Counted from the stretch's first letter, positions 36,657-46,352 are shown. The stretch: DNA of 64,000 nt from Leifsonia shinshuensis (GCF_013410375.1 NZ_JACCFL010000001.1:3844001-3908000); one strand, 5' to 3'. Made by a program: numbers and translations. Notes: generated by a model not told the origin, from the sequence alone.

Positions 36657-37802
36657 TCACTCCGCCGCGATCCCCTCTCCGCCCGCGGCGCCCGGCACCA
36701 GCACGGACCCGACGCTCGTCAGTCCGCCGCCGGCGTCCACCCGGAACCCGTCGACGGCCCCGTCCTTACCGGTCTGGACGTAGAGGAACCGGCCGTCGGA
36801 GGTCGCCGAGGCGTCCACCGTCCCCGCACCGGTCGCGGTGTTCCCGAGCGCCGTCAGGCCGCCCGCACCCGCGTCGAGGTAGCCGGAGAGCGATCCGCTG
36901 CCGGCGTTCGACGCGTAGAAGGCCGAGCCGTCGCGCGCGATCCAGCAGGTCGCCGCCTGTCCTGTCGCCGCGGCCGCGATCGGGGTGACGGCGCCGCTCG
37001 GCGCGAGGGCGAAGGTCGCGACGGCGTTCGCGCCCGCCTCGGCCACCACCAGGTGGCCGCCCGCGTCGAAGGACACCGCGAACGGCACCGCGCCCGGCTC
37101 CACGTTGGTCACGGGATGCTGCGACAGGCCGCCCAGCCGGTCGACGCCGAACACGTCGATCGCGCTGCCGTTGCCCTTGGTGGTGACGACGACCTGCGAC
37201 CCGTCAGGAGTGAAGGCGACCTGCCCCGGCGTGTGCGTGAACTCCGGCGTGAGCGTCGGGTCGAGACCGAGCGGGCGGTTCGAGAACGGGATGCGGACGA
37301 GGAAGCCGCCCACCCGGACGAAGCCCTGCACCGTCCCTCCGGCGCGCGCGTTCAGCACGTAGACCAGGCCGCCGTGCGCCGTCACGCTGACCGGGAAGCT
37401 CCCGCCGGAACCGATGACCTCCCGCCGGACGAGCTGGTCGCCGTGCACGGCGAAGACCGTCACCGTGTCGCTGCCGGCGTTGACCGCGTACAGAAGCCCG
37501 CGGTCGAGCACCAGCGAGCCCTGCGACGCGAGGTGGTCCACGACCGCACCGGTGAGCGCACCGCCGAGGCCGCCGGTCGGGTAGGTCCCGGCCTGGTGCA
37601 GCGAGCCGTCCGGCGCGCGGTCGTAGGCGACTACGGCATTGCCCGCGAGCCCGTCGGTCTGCACGAAGACCGCCGACCCGGTGCGTGCCGCGTCCGGGGC
37701 GGCGTCGGCCGCGGAGGGCGCGGCGAGCGCCGGCGCCGCGAAGAGGGCCGTCGCGGCGACGGCGGCCGCCGACGCGAGGGCGAGACGAAGTGGTGTTCTC
37801 AT
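36657..37802 (-). CDS. Secreted lactonase-like beta-propeller protein
   Basis: This 381-residue exported protein has a typical signal peptide ending ALAAPS. The mature part is a seven-bladed-propeller-like repeat of the 6-phosphogluconolactonase/Lactonase_7 type (TDGLAGNAVVAYDRAPDGSL, FTPDGSQVVVTTKGNGSAID, TSDGRFLYVQTGKDGAVDGF). The start at 37802 is preferred over 37820 because GAAGGAG sits just upstream. Lactonase activity is not certain; many secreted relatives have no known role. It is divergent from the ECF sigma factor gene and could be in its regulon. Confidence 0.78.
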   Translation of the reverse strand: MRTPLRLALASAAAVAATALFAAPALAAPSAADAAPDAARTGSAVFVQTDGLAGNAVVAYDRAPDGSLHQAGTYPTGGLGGALTGAVVDHLASQGSLVLDRGLLYAVNAGSDTVTVFAVHGDQLVRREVIGSGGSFPVSVTAHGGLVYVLNARAGGTVQGFVRVGGFLVRIPFSNRPLGLDPTLTPEFTHTPGQVAFTPDGSQVVVTTKGNGSAIDVFGVDRLGGLSQHPVTNVEPGAVPFAVSFDAGGHLVVAEAGANAVATFALAPSGAVTPIAAAATGQAATCWIARDGSAFYASNAGSGSLSGYLDAGAGGLTALGNTATGAGTVDASATSDGRFLYVQTGKDGAVDGFRVDAGGGLTSVGSVLVPGAAGGEGIAAE

Positions 37803-37945
37803 GATGCTCCTTCGATCCATCCGTTCGGCGCCCGGGGCGCCCTGGGCCGAGCGGCGCTCACGGCGCGCTCGAGGGGTGAGTGTCGCGCGCGGGGGGATGC
37901 TTACCTGCTCCGCGGATCTTTTCCGCGAGGTCCTACGATCGAGCC

Positions 37946-38614
37946 ATGGGAGTCGGTGACGCGGAGCCGGAGCGGTGGCGCCCGTCGGACGACGACCTCC
38001 GGGAGACGGACGAGTGGCGCCGCTCCCTGACCGCGGGCGGCGCCGCGCAGCGCGCCGCGGAGACGCGGCTCTACGACCTGCTCCTCCGCGTGGCCCGCGG
38101 CGAGGTCCGCCGCCGGTCGGCGTCGCTGCCGTTCGCCGGTCCGGAGCTCGACGACATCGCCCATCAGGCCGCGGCCGACGCTGTGGTCGGCGTGTTGCGC
38201 CGGCTGCACGAGTTCCGCGGGGAGAGCCGGTTCGCGACCTGGGCGTACACCTTCGCGATCTTCGAGGTCTCGACCAAGATCGGCCGGCACTTCTGGCAGC
38301 GCAGGACGCTCTCCCTCGACGCGACCGGCTGGGACCGCCTCCCCGACCGGCTCGGCATCACGCCGGAGGAGGCCGGGGCCGCGGCCGAGCTGCTCGCCGC
38401 CCTCCGGCACGCCATCGACACCGTGCTCACCCGCCGGCAGCGCGAGGTCCTGCTGGCGGTGGTGGTCGAGGAGGTCCCGCTGGAGGCGCTCGCGGTGGCG
38501 CGGAGGACGTCGCGCGGAGCGCTCTACAAGGTCCTCTTCGACGCGAGAAGGAAGTTACGGAGCTACCTTGTCACTAATCACTATCTGGACGACGGCGACG
38601 AGGAGGTGACATGA
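37946..38614 (+). CDS. ECF-type RNA polymerase sigma factor
   Basis: This 222-residue protein has a region-2 core (LDDIAHQAAADAVVGVLRRL, GESRFATWAYTFAIFEVSTK) and a region-4 helix-turn-helix (LTRRQREVLLAVVVEEVPLE, ARRTSRGALYKVLFDARRKL), as in ECF sigma-70 factors. The start at 37946 gives normal family length. The stop overlaps the start of the small zinc anti-sigma factor (ATGA), so the two are made together. A CGCGGA/TCCGCG hairpin (37911-37927) lies just upstream. The signal sensed is unknown. Confidence 0.88.
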   Translation: MGVGDAEPERWRPSDDDLRETDEWRRSLTAGGAAQRAAETRLYDLLLRVARGEVRRRSASLPFAGPELDDIAHQAAADAVVGVLRRLHEFRGESRFATWAYTFAIFEVSTKIGRHFWQRRTLSLDATGWDRLPDRLGITPEEAGAAAELLAALRHAIDTVLTRRQREVLLAVVVEEVPLEALAVARRTSRGALYKVLFDARRKLRSYLVTNHYLDDGDEEVT

Positions 38615-38823
38615 GCGCTCGATCCCGGATCGGGGAATTCCTGGACACGGACCGGCGCGACGCGGGCTGCGCGGAGACGATGTCGCTCATGCATGTCTTC
38701 GCCGAGCTCGTGCTGGCGGGCAGGGACGCCGCCGCGCGCTACCCGGGGGTCGCCCTCCACCTGTCGCGGTGCGCGGCGTGCGGGGACGACTACGCGGGGC
38801 TGCTGGCGGCGCTGCGCGGCTAG
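38611..38823 (+). CDS. Small soluble zinc anti-sigma factor (ZAS-like)
   Basis: This 70-residue protein has the zinc anti-sigma signature H-x3-C-x2-C as His50, Cys54 and Cys57 (HLSRCAACGD), plus an extra Cys20. There is no membrane segment, so it would be a soluble, possibly redox- or zinc-responsive, partner of the overlapping ECF sigma factor. It is shorter than typical ZAS proteins and may be a minimal form in which the zinc group lies near the C-terminus. Confidence 0.75.
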   Translation: MSARSRIGEFLDTDRRDAGCAETMSLMHVFAELVLAGRDAAARYPGVALHLSRCAACGDDYAGLLAALRG

Positions 38824-38844
38824 GGCGCGGCTCGCCGTTCCGGT

Positions 38845-39885
38845 TCAGTCCGCGGGCCGCGCCGTGGAGGAACGGACGACCAGGCTGGTCGACAGGTCCA
38901 CCCGGGCGAGTTCCGCCTCCGGCGCCGCGGCCGGATCGGACGCCGCGAGCAGCAGCCGCACGGCGACCTCGCCCATCTCGGCGATGGGCTGGCGGATCGT
39001 CGTGAGCGGAGGCGCGCCCCAGCTCGCCTCGGGCACGTCGTCGAAGCCGACCACGCTGAGGTCGTCGGGGACGCGGAGGCCGGCCGCTTTCGCCGCGTCG
39101 TAGACCCCCATCGCCATGAGGTCGGAGCAGGCGAACACCGCGGTCGGACGGTCGGGGCCGGCGAGGACGGGGGCGATGGCCTCGGCCGCGCGCGCCCGGT
39201 CCCAGTCGCCGTGCACGACCGTCGGCCCGGCCCCTCCGGCGACCTCGAGCGCGGAGCGGAACCCGTCGATCCTGGCGCGGCTGTAGAGGTGCGCGCGGGT
39301 CCCCCCGACGACGGCGAAGCGCTGGTGCCCGAGGGCGAGCAGGTGCTCGGCGGCCGTGCGGCCGCCGTCCCAGTTCGTGACCCCGACGCGCATCGCGGGG
39401 GCGCTCGGCTCGCTCATCGGCGTGACGAGGACGACGGGGATGTGCGCGGCCTCCAGCGCGGCGAAGTGGCCGGGAGCCGGGTCGACCAGCACGACGACCG
39501 CGCCGCGCGAGGGCCGGCGCAGCAGCCGCGACACCCAGTTGCCGTCCGGCCGGGCGATGGTGATGACGACATCGACGCCCGCGGCGGTCGCTGCGCTCTC
39601 CACGCCGGTGAGGACGCCGTTCGCCCAGGTCCCGTGCACGTGGTCGACGACCAGATCGATCATCGCGGGGGCGTCGGACTCGGGTGCGCTCGACCGCGGC
39701 GCGGTCGCCCGCGGGCTACGCGCGTAGCCGACGGCGTGGACGGCGTCCATGACCCGGGCGCGGGTCGCCGGGGACACGTCGGTCCCTCCCCGCAGGACCT
39801 TCGACACGGTGGGGACGCTCGTCCCCGCCATTCCCGCGACGTCGGAGAGGGTCGGCCGTTCCCGCCTGAGACCCTCGTCACTCAT
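38845..39885 (-). CDS. LacI family transcriptional repressor
   Basis: This 346-residue protein has the N-terminal LacI helix-turn-helix (LSDVAGMAGTSVPTVSKVLR) and a ribose-binding-like ligand domain (AVFACSDLMAMGVYDAAKAA, SVVGFDDVPEASWGAPPLTT). It is divergent from the importer beginning at 40094. Two TTGCGCAA sites in the 208-base gap are likely operators for this protein. The inducer is presumably the imported sugar. Confidence 0.92.
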   Translation of the reverse strand: MSDEGLRRERPTLSDVAGMAGTSVPTVSKVLRGGTDVSPATRARVMDAVHAVGYARSPRATAPRSSAPESDAPAMIDLVVDHVHGTWANGVLTGVESAATAAGVDVVITIARPDGNWVSRLLRRPSRGAVVVLVDPAPGHFAALEAAHIPVVLVTPMSEPSAPAMRVGVTNWDGGRTAAEHLLALGHQRFAVVGGTRAHLYSRARIDGFRSALEVAGGAGPTVVHGDWDRARAAEAIAPVLAGPDRPTAVFACSDLMAMGVYDAAKAAGLRVPDDLSVVGFDDVPEASWGAPPLTTIRQPIAEMGEVAVRLLLAASDPAAAPEAELARVDLSTSLVVRSSTARPAD

Positions 39886-39912
39886 GACCGCAGCCTATCC
39901 AGCCGTCGATGC

Positions 39913-40007
39913 TTGCGCAAACTTTCGTAGACGGAACGTCTTGCGGATGACGCTTTCGGGCTGCAAGCATGGCCGAATCATCCCTCCGGCAGCAAGAAAT
40001 TGCGCAA
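39913..40007. promoter_or_regulatory. Pair of TTGCGCAA candidate LacI operators
   Basis: The self-complementary TTGCGCAA occurs at 39913-39920 and 40000-40007, 87 bases apart, within the divergent lacI/importer gap. Flanks are CTTGCGCAAAC and AATTGCGCAAATC. The paired spacing would allow DNA looping by a LacI-type tetramer or two dimers. Confidence 0.65.
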
Positions 40008-40093
40008 ATCAGTGGAGGCGATGGTCCACCTCTCCAGGTGTTCGACGAAGAAAGCCGCCGGAAACGCTCCGGCCGATGGAGGAGAAGACACGC

Positions 40094-41401
40094 ATGACGA
40101 ACGGCCTGCTCTCGGGAACCGTCTCCCGGCGGGGACTACTCGCCGGCACCGGAGGACTCGCCGTCCTCGCCGCCCTGGCCGCCTGCAGCTCGCCGGGCGG
40201 CACCGCGACCTCGACCCTCAAGTTCTGGAACATGCCGTGGGGAGGGACCGCCTTCTCGCCGCTGGACAAGAAGATCACGCTCGCCTACAAGCCCGCGAGC
40301 GGTCTCCCGGCGGCCGGCTACCAGGCCGTGCAGTGGTCCAACTTCACGACGACCTTCGCGTCCGCCCTCGCCTCGAACACCGGGCCGGCGGTCAGCAGCG
40401 GCGCCGGCACGCAGGCGTTCCAGTTCGCGGAGAAGAACTACATCGCCTACGCCGACTCCCTGTTCGACTCCTGGAAGAGCAACGGCATGCTCGACGACTT
40501 CCTGCCGGGCGTGCTCGACACGATGAAGACGAGCAAGGGCTACGTCGCGGTGCCGTACAACCTCGACATGCGCGTCCTCTGGTACCGCAAGTCGCTTCTG
40601 GAGAAGGCGGGCGTCGAGGCGCCGACCGACTGGCAGTCGTACCTGGATGTCTGCGCGGCGCTCAAGAAGATCGGCGTCTACGGCTTCGGGATCGCCTCGG
40701 GAGCCCAGGGCAACGGCTTCCAGGTCCTGACCGGACTGCTGATCAACAACGGCGGGGGCCTCTTCAATGCCGACCAGAAGCCGGACTGCGTGACACCGGC
40801 CAACATCGAGGCGCTCGAGTTCGTGGTCGAGATGGTCCGCAAGGGCTACATGGACCCGGGGAGCGTCAGCTACTCCACGACGAACGCGCAGTCGCAGTGG
40901 AAGGCCGGCACCTTCGGGATGGGCTTCGAGAGCCCCGGCCTCGCGCAGGTGCTCGGCGGCCCGCTGGTCCAGGACATGACCGTGGGCGAACCGCTCACCG
41001 GCGCGCGCGGCGGCAAGGGCGCCCTGTACTTCCCGAACAACATCATGATGTACAAGCACACGCCCAGCCAGAAGGGCTCCGAGGACTTCCTGACCTACTA
41101 CTACAAGAACATGGCTCCGCTCTGGACCCAGAACACCGGCATCGGCCTCCCCGTGCTGAAGTCCATCGCGGCGACGAAGGAGTTCCAGGCCGACCGCAAC
41201 GCGGTCACCATGATCGAGAAGTGGCAGCCCATCTGCAAGACCTGGGCTGCGCCCGGAGGCGACGCGCTGTTCGCCGACGTGACCCTGGTCGACAGCACGC
41301 CGGCGATGAGCACGTGGGCGCAGAGCGTCCTGTCGCTGAAGGCCACCCCCAAGGAGTCCCTGCAGACCCTGCAGAAGACCCTGACCTCGCAGCAGAAGTA
41401 G
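40094..41401 (+). CDS. ABC sugar-binding lipoprotein with Tat-like leader
   Basis: This 435-residue type-1 solute-binding protein has a twin-arginine-like leader (SRRGLLAG) and the lipobox LAACSS, so it may be exported folded through Tat and then lipidated. The body contains MalE-family features (VAVPYNLDMRVLWYRKSLLE, FNADQKPDCVTPANIEALEF). GGAGGAG precedes the ATG at 40094. Two permease genes follow at once with 3-base spacing or overlap. The substrate is unknown. Confidence 0.9.
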   Translation: MTNGLLSGTVSRRGLLAGTGGLAVLAALAACSSPGGTATSTLKFWNMPWGGTAFSPLDKKITLAYKPASGLPAAGYQAVQWSNFTTTFASALASNTGPAVSSGAGTQAFQFAEKNYIAYADSLFDSWKSNGMLDDFLPGVLDTMKTSKGYVAVPYNLDMRVLWYRKSLLEKAGVEAPTDWQSYLDVCAALKKIGVYGFGIASGAQGNGFQVLTGLLINNGGGLFNADQKPDCVTPANIEALEFVVEMVRKGYMDPGSVSYSTTNAQSQWKAGTFGMGFESPGLAQVLGGPLVQDMTVGEPLTGARGGKGALYFPNNIMMYKHTPSQKGSEDFLTYYYKNMAPLWTQNTGIGLPVLKSIAATKEFQADRNAVTMIEKWQPICKTWAAPGGDALFADVTLVDSTPAMSTWAQSVLSLKATPKESLQTLQKTLTSQQK

Positions 41402-41404
41402 CTC

Positions 41405-42364
41405 ATGGCCACTCCGACCACACTGGAATCCGTCCGGCGCGCGCGGCGCGGCGTCGCGGTCGCGGGCCGCGGGCGACCCGGCGCGCGGCCGCCCGGGCGC
41501 CTGAGCTCGAGCGCCCTCACGCTCGTCCTCTTCGCGACCCCGGCCGTCCTACTGCTCCTGCTGCTCAACCTGTACCCGGTGCTGTACGCCGGCCAGCAGT
41601 CCTTGCGCAACGGCGACCTGGTCGACGCCGGCACGTTCGTCGGCCTGCAGAACTACGTGACCGTGCTGACCTCCCCGGAGTTCTGGCACGCCGCGTGGTT
41701 CACCGTCGTCTTCACGGTCGTCGGCGTCTTCGGGAGCTGGATCATCGGCCTCGGCCTGGCGCTGCTGCTGCGCACCCGCGTTCCAGCGAACGGCATCCTG
41801 AAGGTTCTGCTGCTGCTCCCGTGGGTGGTGCCGATCGTGGTCTCCTCCACGTCGTGGAACTGGCTGGTCGCCACACCGCAGAGCCCGCTCCCGCTGCTGG
41901 CGAAGGCGCTGGGCTTCGGTGACGTGCTCTTCCTCGCCGACCCGCTGCTCGCCCAGGTCACGGTCTGCGTCTTCAAGGTCTGGGTCAGCTTCCCGTTCAT
42001 GATGATGATGATGTCCTCGGCCCTCGCCTCGGTCGACACCACCGTCTACGAGGCGTCCCGGGTCGACGGCGCATCCCGATGGAAGACCTTCCGGTTCATC
42101 ACGCTCCCGATGATCTCGCGGTCCACCTACATCAGCTGGATCCTGATGACGATCTTCTGCGTGAACGACTTCCCGACGATCTTCCTGCTCACCGGCGGAG
42201 GCCCGGTGAACTCCACCCAGACCCTGGTCGTGCTCGCGTACACCACGGTCTTCCAGAACTTCCAGACCGGTCCCGGTGTCGCGATCGCGTTCCTGATGAC
42301 GATCGTGCTCGTCATCGTCAGCGTCACGCTCTACCGGCAGATCCGAAAGGCGGCCATCGAATGA
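41405..42364 (+). CDS. ABC sugar importer permease, MalF type
   Basis: This 319-residue protein has six membrane segments and the EAA loop VYEASRVDGASRWKTFRFIT. An unusual run of five methionines (FMMMMMSSALASVD) sits before the loop. It starts 3 bases after the binding-protein stop and overlaps the next permease gene by 4 bases (ATGA at 42361-42364). Confidence 0.92.
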   Translation: MATPTTLESVRRARRGVAVAGRGRPGARPPGRLSSSALTLVLFATPAVLLLLLLNLYPVLYAGQQSLRNGDLVDAGTFVGLQNYVTVLTSPEFWHAAWFTVVFTVVGVFGSWIIGLGLALLLRTRVPANGILKVLLLLPWVVPIVVSSTSWNWLVATPQSPLPLLAKALGFGDVLFLADPLLAQVTVCVFKVWVSFPFMMMMMSSALASVDTTVYEASRVDGASRWKTFRFITLPMISRSTYISWILMTIFCVNDFPTIFLLTGGGPVNSTQTLVVLAYTTVFQNFQTGPGVAIAFLMTIVLVIVSVTLYRQIRKAAIE

Positions 42365-43239
42365 CGGCACTGGCCCAGCAGACCGCGCCCTCCCCGCAGA
42401 CCGCGCCGGCGAGGATCCGGCGTCCCCGGCCCGAGGGCGACCGCGGCCGGTGGTGGCGGTTCTGCCTCCTCGCCGTCGTGACCGCCGTCGTGCTCGTGCC
42501 GCTCGCGGCCGTCGTGCTGCTCTCCCTGCAGCCGGGGCTCGGCAGCTCCGCGACCGGCGTGACGCTCGACAACTACGTGAGCGTGATCACCTCGACCGAC
42601 CTCGGCGCCTGGGTGACCAACAGCCTCGTCGTCACGCTCGCGACGGTGGTCGTCTCCGTCGTCATCGCCGCGCCGGCCGGCTACGTGCTCTCCCGGGGCC
42701 GCGGGAGGCTGGTGGCGGGGTTCTCGCTGACCCTGTTCGTGATCCAATCGCTCCCCGTGGTGACCGCGGTGATCCCGCTGTTCATCCTCTTCGCGAACAT
42801 CGGGCTGGTCGACACCCTCGGCGGCGTCGTGATCCTCTACGTCGGCGGGACGATGTCGGTCGCCATCTGGATGATGGCCGCCTACTTCGACTCCATCCCG
42901 ATCAGCCTCGAGGAGGCGGCGTGGATGGACGGCTGCTCGGTCTTCGGCAGCTTCTCCCGGGTGGTGCTGCGCAACTCGCTGCCCGGCGTGCTCTCGACGG
43001 CGATCTTCGCGTTCCTGCTGGCCTGGAACGACTACCTCGTCGCCGTGATCTTCCTCCGCTCCGACCAGAACTACACCCTGCCGATCGGGCTCCAGACGTT
43101 CTTCCAGCAGAACCAGACCGACTGGGGGCCGGTGATGAGCGTCGCGGTGGTGATGATGATCCCGCCGATCGTGGTGTTCGCGGTGCTCAACCGGTACTTC
43201 AGCGTCGGCGGGATCGGGGGGTCGCTGGCGGGGCGGTGA
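42361..43239 (+). CDS. ABC sugar importer permease, MalG type
   Basis: This 292-residue partner of the preceding permease has the EAA loop EEAAWMDGCSVFGSFSRVVL, and the C-terminus ends in NRYFSVGGIGGSLAGR, as in other MalG-type subunits. The start at 42361 overlaps the previous stop; earlier in-frame residues are a shadow. No ATPase gene follows; the next gene is on the other strand and ends 13 bases later. Confidence 0.92.
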   Translation: MTALAQQTAPSPQTAPARIRRPRPEGDRGRWWRFCLLAVVTAVVLVPLAAVVLLSLQPGLGSSATGVTLDNYVSVITSTDLGAWVTNSLVVTLATVVVSVVIAAPAGYVLSRGRGRLVAGFSLTLFVIQSLPVVTAVIPLFILFANIGLVDTLGGVVILYVGGTMSVAIWMMAAYFDSIPISLEEAAWMDGCSVFGSFSRVVLRNSLPGVLSTAIFAFLLAWNDYLVAVIFLRSDQNYTLPIGLQTFFQQNQTDWGPVMSVAVVMMIPPIVVFAVLNRYFSVGGIGGSLAGR

Positions 43240-43251
43240 GCGGGAGGCCGG

Positions 43252-44415
43252 CTACACCGCCGCCCACGCGCTCCCCGCCTCCGCGCTCCCCTCGACCGCC
43301 GCCAGCACCCGCTGCACGTGCAGCGCGTCCGCGAACGACGGCTCCGGCTCCCGCCGCTCCGCGATATCGGTCACGAAGTCGACGACCTGGTGCGAGAAGG
43401 CGTGCTCGTAGCCGAGGGCGTGGCCGGTCGGCCACCAGTTGGCCGCGAAGGCGTGCTCGGGCTCGGTCGCGAGGATGCGGCGGAAGCCGAGGCGGTCGGC
43501 GGGCTCGGTCGCGTCGTAGAACTCGAGCTCGTTCAGGCGTTCCAGGTCGAACGCCAGCGCACCGCGGGTGCCGGAGACCTCCAGCCGGAGCGCATTCTTG
43601 CGGCCGGTGGCGTAGCGGGTCGCCGTGAAGGAGCCCATCGCGCCGGAGGCGAACCGGGTGGTGAACCAGGCCGCGTCGTCCACCGTCACCTCGCCGAACC
43701 GGTCGGAGGCCACGCCGCCGAGGCCGCGCTGCTCGGCCAGGACGGGGCGCTGCCGGACGTACGTCTCGAGCGTGCCGCTGACCGAGGCGATCAGGTCGCC
43801 TGCGACGAACTCGGCGGCGTCGATGATGTGCGCGCCGATGTCGCCGAGCGAGCCGGAGCCCGCCTTCGCGCGGTCGAGGCGCCAGGTCATCGGGCCGGCC
43901 GGGTCGCTCAGCCAGTCCTGGAGGTACTGCGCCCGCACCTCGCGGACCTCGCCGATCGCGCCCTCCCGCACCAGCCGGCGCGCCTCCAGGATCGCGGGCA
44001 CCCGGCGGTAGGTGAACCCGCACATCGCGATCGCCCCGCGCTCCTGGGCGGCCGCGGCCGCCGACGCCATGCGCTCGGCCTCGCCGATGCTGTTCGCGAG
44101 CGGCTTCTCGCACAGCACGTGCTTGCCGGCCTCCAGCGCCGCGATCGCGATCTCGGCGTGCGTGTCGCCGGGCGTCACGATGTCGACCACGTCGATGTCG
44201 TCGCGGGCGACGGCCTCCCGCCAGTCGTCGGACGACTCCGCCCAGCCGAGCCGGTCCGCCGACTCCGCGGCGCCGTGGCGACCCACCAGCAGCGCCGGCT
44301 CCGGCCGCAGCGGGAGGTCGAAGAAGCGCGGCGCGACCCGCCACGCCTGGGAGTGCGCTGCCCCCATGAAGCCGTGCCCGACGAGCGCGACGCGCAGCGC
44401 CGGCGCGGCCGTCAC
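43252..44415 (-). CDS. Gfo/Idh/MocA family NAD(P)-dependent oxidoreductase
   Basis: This 387-residue protein has [10 protein letters not shown] at the start, CEKPLANS in the middle and GDIGAHIID near residue 190. It is a near paralogue of the protein at 2207-3424, sharing long stretches such as [12 protein letters not shown] and [10 protein letters not shown]. Translation starts at GTG (44415), overlapping the upstream stop as GTGA. It is the last gene of a ThuA-containing importer operon. It probably oxidises a sugar ring hydroxyl or reduces a 3-keto sugar. Confidence 0.88.
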   Translation of the reverse strand: MTAAPALRVALVGHGFMGAAHSQAWRVAPRFFDLPLRPEPALLVGRHGAAESADRLGWAESSDDWREAVARDDIDVVDIVTPGDTHAEIAIAALEAGKHVLCEKPLANSIGEAERMASAAAAAQERGAIAMCGFTYRRVPAILEARRLVREGAIGEVREVRAQYLQDWLSDPAGPMTWRLDRAKAGSGSLGDIGAHIIDAAEFVAGDLIASVSGTLETYVRQRPVLAEQRGLGGVASDRFGEVTVDDAAWFTTRFASGAMGSFTATRYATGRKNALRLEVSGTRGALAFDLERLNELEFYDATEPADRLGFRRILATEPEHAFAANWWPTGHALGYEHAFSHQVVDFVTDIAERREPEPSFADALHVQRVLAAVEGSAEAGSAWAAV

Positions 44416-45533
44416 GACGCCACCTCCGCCGCCCCGCGCAGACGCAGGCGTGCGACGCTCCCCCACTGCTCCAGGCGCTCCCGCACGTCCGTGCGCCGCT
44501 CGGTCCGCACCGCCTCGGCGTACCGCAGTTCCAGGAGCTGCGCGATGTCCACCCGCTCGCCCGTCCGCGCGCTCAGAACGGCGGCCTCCACCATCGCGAG
44601 ACTGTGGATGTTCTCGTGGATCTCGTTCTGCGGCACCTCGCCGCTGCGCAGCGACCGCACGAACTCGGCGAGCGAGCCGGCGATCTCCTCCGGGCCGTCC
44701 GGGGCCTCGGGCAGGCTGTCGATCCCGTCCGCCTCCGGGACGCCGTCCCCGTCCCAGACCGCGGTGCCGTGCTCGGCGCTGATCCGCCAGGCGCCGTTCC
44801 AGGAGGTCTCCCGGCCGGGCGCGCACCAGCTCCCGGTGAAGGAGTAGCGGGCGCCGTCGTCGAACTCGAACGTCGCGGCGGCCGACGCGTCGCCGTCGTA
44901 CCAGCTCCACGCCGGGTTCCACGACGAGCACGACACCGAGACCGGGTCGGCGCGCAGCAGGTAGCGGGCCATGTCGAACTGGTGGATGGCCATGTCCACC
45001 AGGAGCGGCTGCTCCATCCGGTCCCGGAACCCGCCGAAGTGCGGCGCCTTGTAGAACTCGGTCGTGATCGCGCCGACCCGGCCGAGCCGGTCCGCGATGG
45101 CACGCAGCCGCACCAGCTCGGTGAAGTACCGGCGCGACTGGCTCACCATCAGCAGCCCTCCGGCCACCTCGGCGAGCGCCGCCTGCTGGAGGGCGTCGAC
45201 CAGCGTCGGGGCGATCGGCTTCTCGCAGAGCACGGGGAGGCCGGCGAAGAGCGCCTCCTCGTTGACCGGGCGGTGCGCGGCGGGGACCGTGACGTTGACC
45301 ACGGCCGCTCCTCCGCTCCGTGCGGCGACCTCCGACACCGACGACCCGATGGCCACGTCCAGCGCCTCGTCCTGGGCGACGCGCGCGGCCAGGTCCAGGT
45401 CGAGGTCGACGATCCCGACCAGGCGGACCTCCGGGGTGGACTCGATGGTGCGGATCCAGTGGCGGCCCATATTGCCCGCCCCCACGAGCACGACGGGCAG
45501 CGGCTCGGGCGACTCGCTGAGAGCCCCGGTCAC
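44412..45533 (-). CDS. Gfo/Idh/MocA family oxidoreductase, ThuB-like context
   Basis: This 373-residue protein has [13 protein letters not shown], the signature CEKPIAPT and a C-terminal domain ending in a helical tail. It is only distantly related to its operon neighbour at 43252. GTG start at 45533 overlaps the ThuA stop (GTGA). ThuA and ThuB (a Gfo/Idh/MocA protein) together handle trehalose-type disaccharides through 3-keto forms in rhizobia; this pair resembles that arrangement, though the actual sugar is unknown. Confidence 0.85.
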   Translation of the reverse strand: MTGALSESPEPLPVVLVGAGNMGRHWIRTIESTPEVRLVGIVDLDLDLAARVAQDEALDVAIGSSVSEVAARSGGAAVVNVTVPAAHRPVNEEALFAGLPVLCEKPIAPTLVDALQQAALAEVAGGLLMVSQSRRYFTELVRLRAIADRLGRVGAITTEFYKAPHFGGFRDRMEQPLLVDMAIHQFDMARYLLRADPVSVSCSSWNPAWSWYDGDASAAATFEFDDGARYSFTGSWCAPGRETSWNGAWRISAEHGTAVWDGDGVPEADGIDSLPEAPDGPEEIAGSLAEFVRSLRSGEVPQNEIHENIHSLAMVEAAVLSARTGERVDIAQLLELRYAEAVRTERRTDVRERLEQWGSVARLRLRGAAEVAS

Positions 45534-46339
45534 AGAACGACCTCGTCGCGGTTGTGCAGCGCGCCGGCGTAGCCGTGTCCGTTGAAGAAGTCCTCCCGCT
45601 CGTAGCGCAGGAGCACGGGCACCTGGCGGGACGGCCGGTCGGACACGGCCCACTCCACGCCGTTGGCGATGACGTGCCGGACGTCCGGGTGGTGGTACAC
45701 GGGGTAGTCCTGGTCGCCGGGGCTGAAGAAGAAGATCTTGCCGTTGCCGCGCTTGAACGTCATCCCGCTGCGGAAGCACTCGCCGCCGCTGAAGGTGCTG
45801 ATGAAGACCAGCTCGTCGGGTGCGGGGACGTCGAACTGCTCTCCGTACATCTCCTGCGCCGGGATCTCGATGGGATGCGGGATGCCCTTGGCGATCGGGT
45901 GGGTCGGGTCGACCGTCCAGACCAGCTCGCGGTCGTTGTCGCTGCGCCAGCGCAGGGTGCAGGTAGTCCCCATGAGCTTCGTGAAGATCTTGGACCAGTG
46001 CCCGGAGTGCAGGACGAGCAGCCCCATCCCGGAGAGCACGTGCCGGTGAACGCGCTCGACGATCTCGTCGGACACCTCCGCGTGCGCGGCGTGGCCCCAC
46101 CAGGTCAGCACGTCGGTCTGCTCCAGCAGCTCCTCGGTCAGCCCGTGCTCCGGGTCGTCGAGCGTGACGGTGGTCACGCTCACGCGGTCGCCGGCGAACT
46201 CCTCGATGCCCTCCTTGATGGTGGTGTGCATGCCCTCCGGGTAGATCGCCGCGACCTCCGGCTCCAGCTGCTCGTGGCGGTTCTCCCCCCACACGACCAC
46301 GCGGATCGGGTCTTCTGCGGTTCCGATTCGATGAGACAC
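45530..46339 (-). CDS. ThuA-like protein (glutamine-amidotransferase-like fold)
   Basis: This 269-residue protein matches the ThuA family: [11 protein letters not shown] at the start, [39 protein letters not shown] and [20 protein letters not shown]. ThuA proteins take part in use of trehalose, maltitol and related disaccharides with a partner dehydrogenase. It overlaps such a gene downstream and follows two permeases by 71 bases. That gap holds a repeated 14-base segment and a GC-rich hairpin. Confidence 0.88.
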   Translation of the reverse strand: MSHRIGTAEDPIRVVVWGENRHEQLEPEVAAIYPEGMHTTIKEGIEEFAGDRVSVTTVTLDDPEHGLTEELLEQTDVLTWWGHAAHAEVSDEIVERVHRHVLSGMGLLVLHSGHWSKIFTKLMGTTCTLRWRSDNDRELVWTVDPTHPIAKGIPHPIEIPAQEMYGEQFDVPAPDELVFISTFSGGECFRSGMTFKRGNGKIFFFSPGDQDYPVYHHPDVRHVIANGVEWAVSDRPSRQVPVLLRYEREDFFNGHGYAGALHNRDEVVL

Positions 46340-46352
46340 TTCTCGTCACTCT

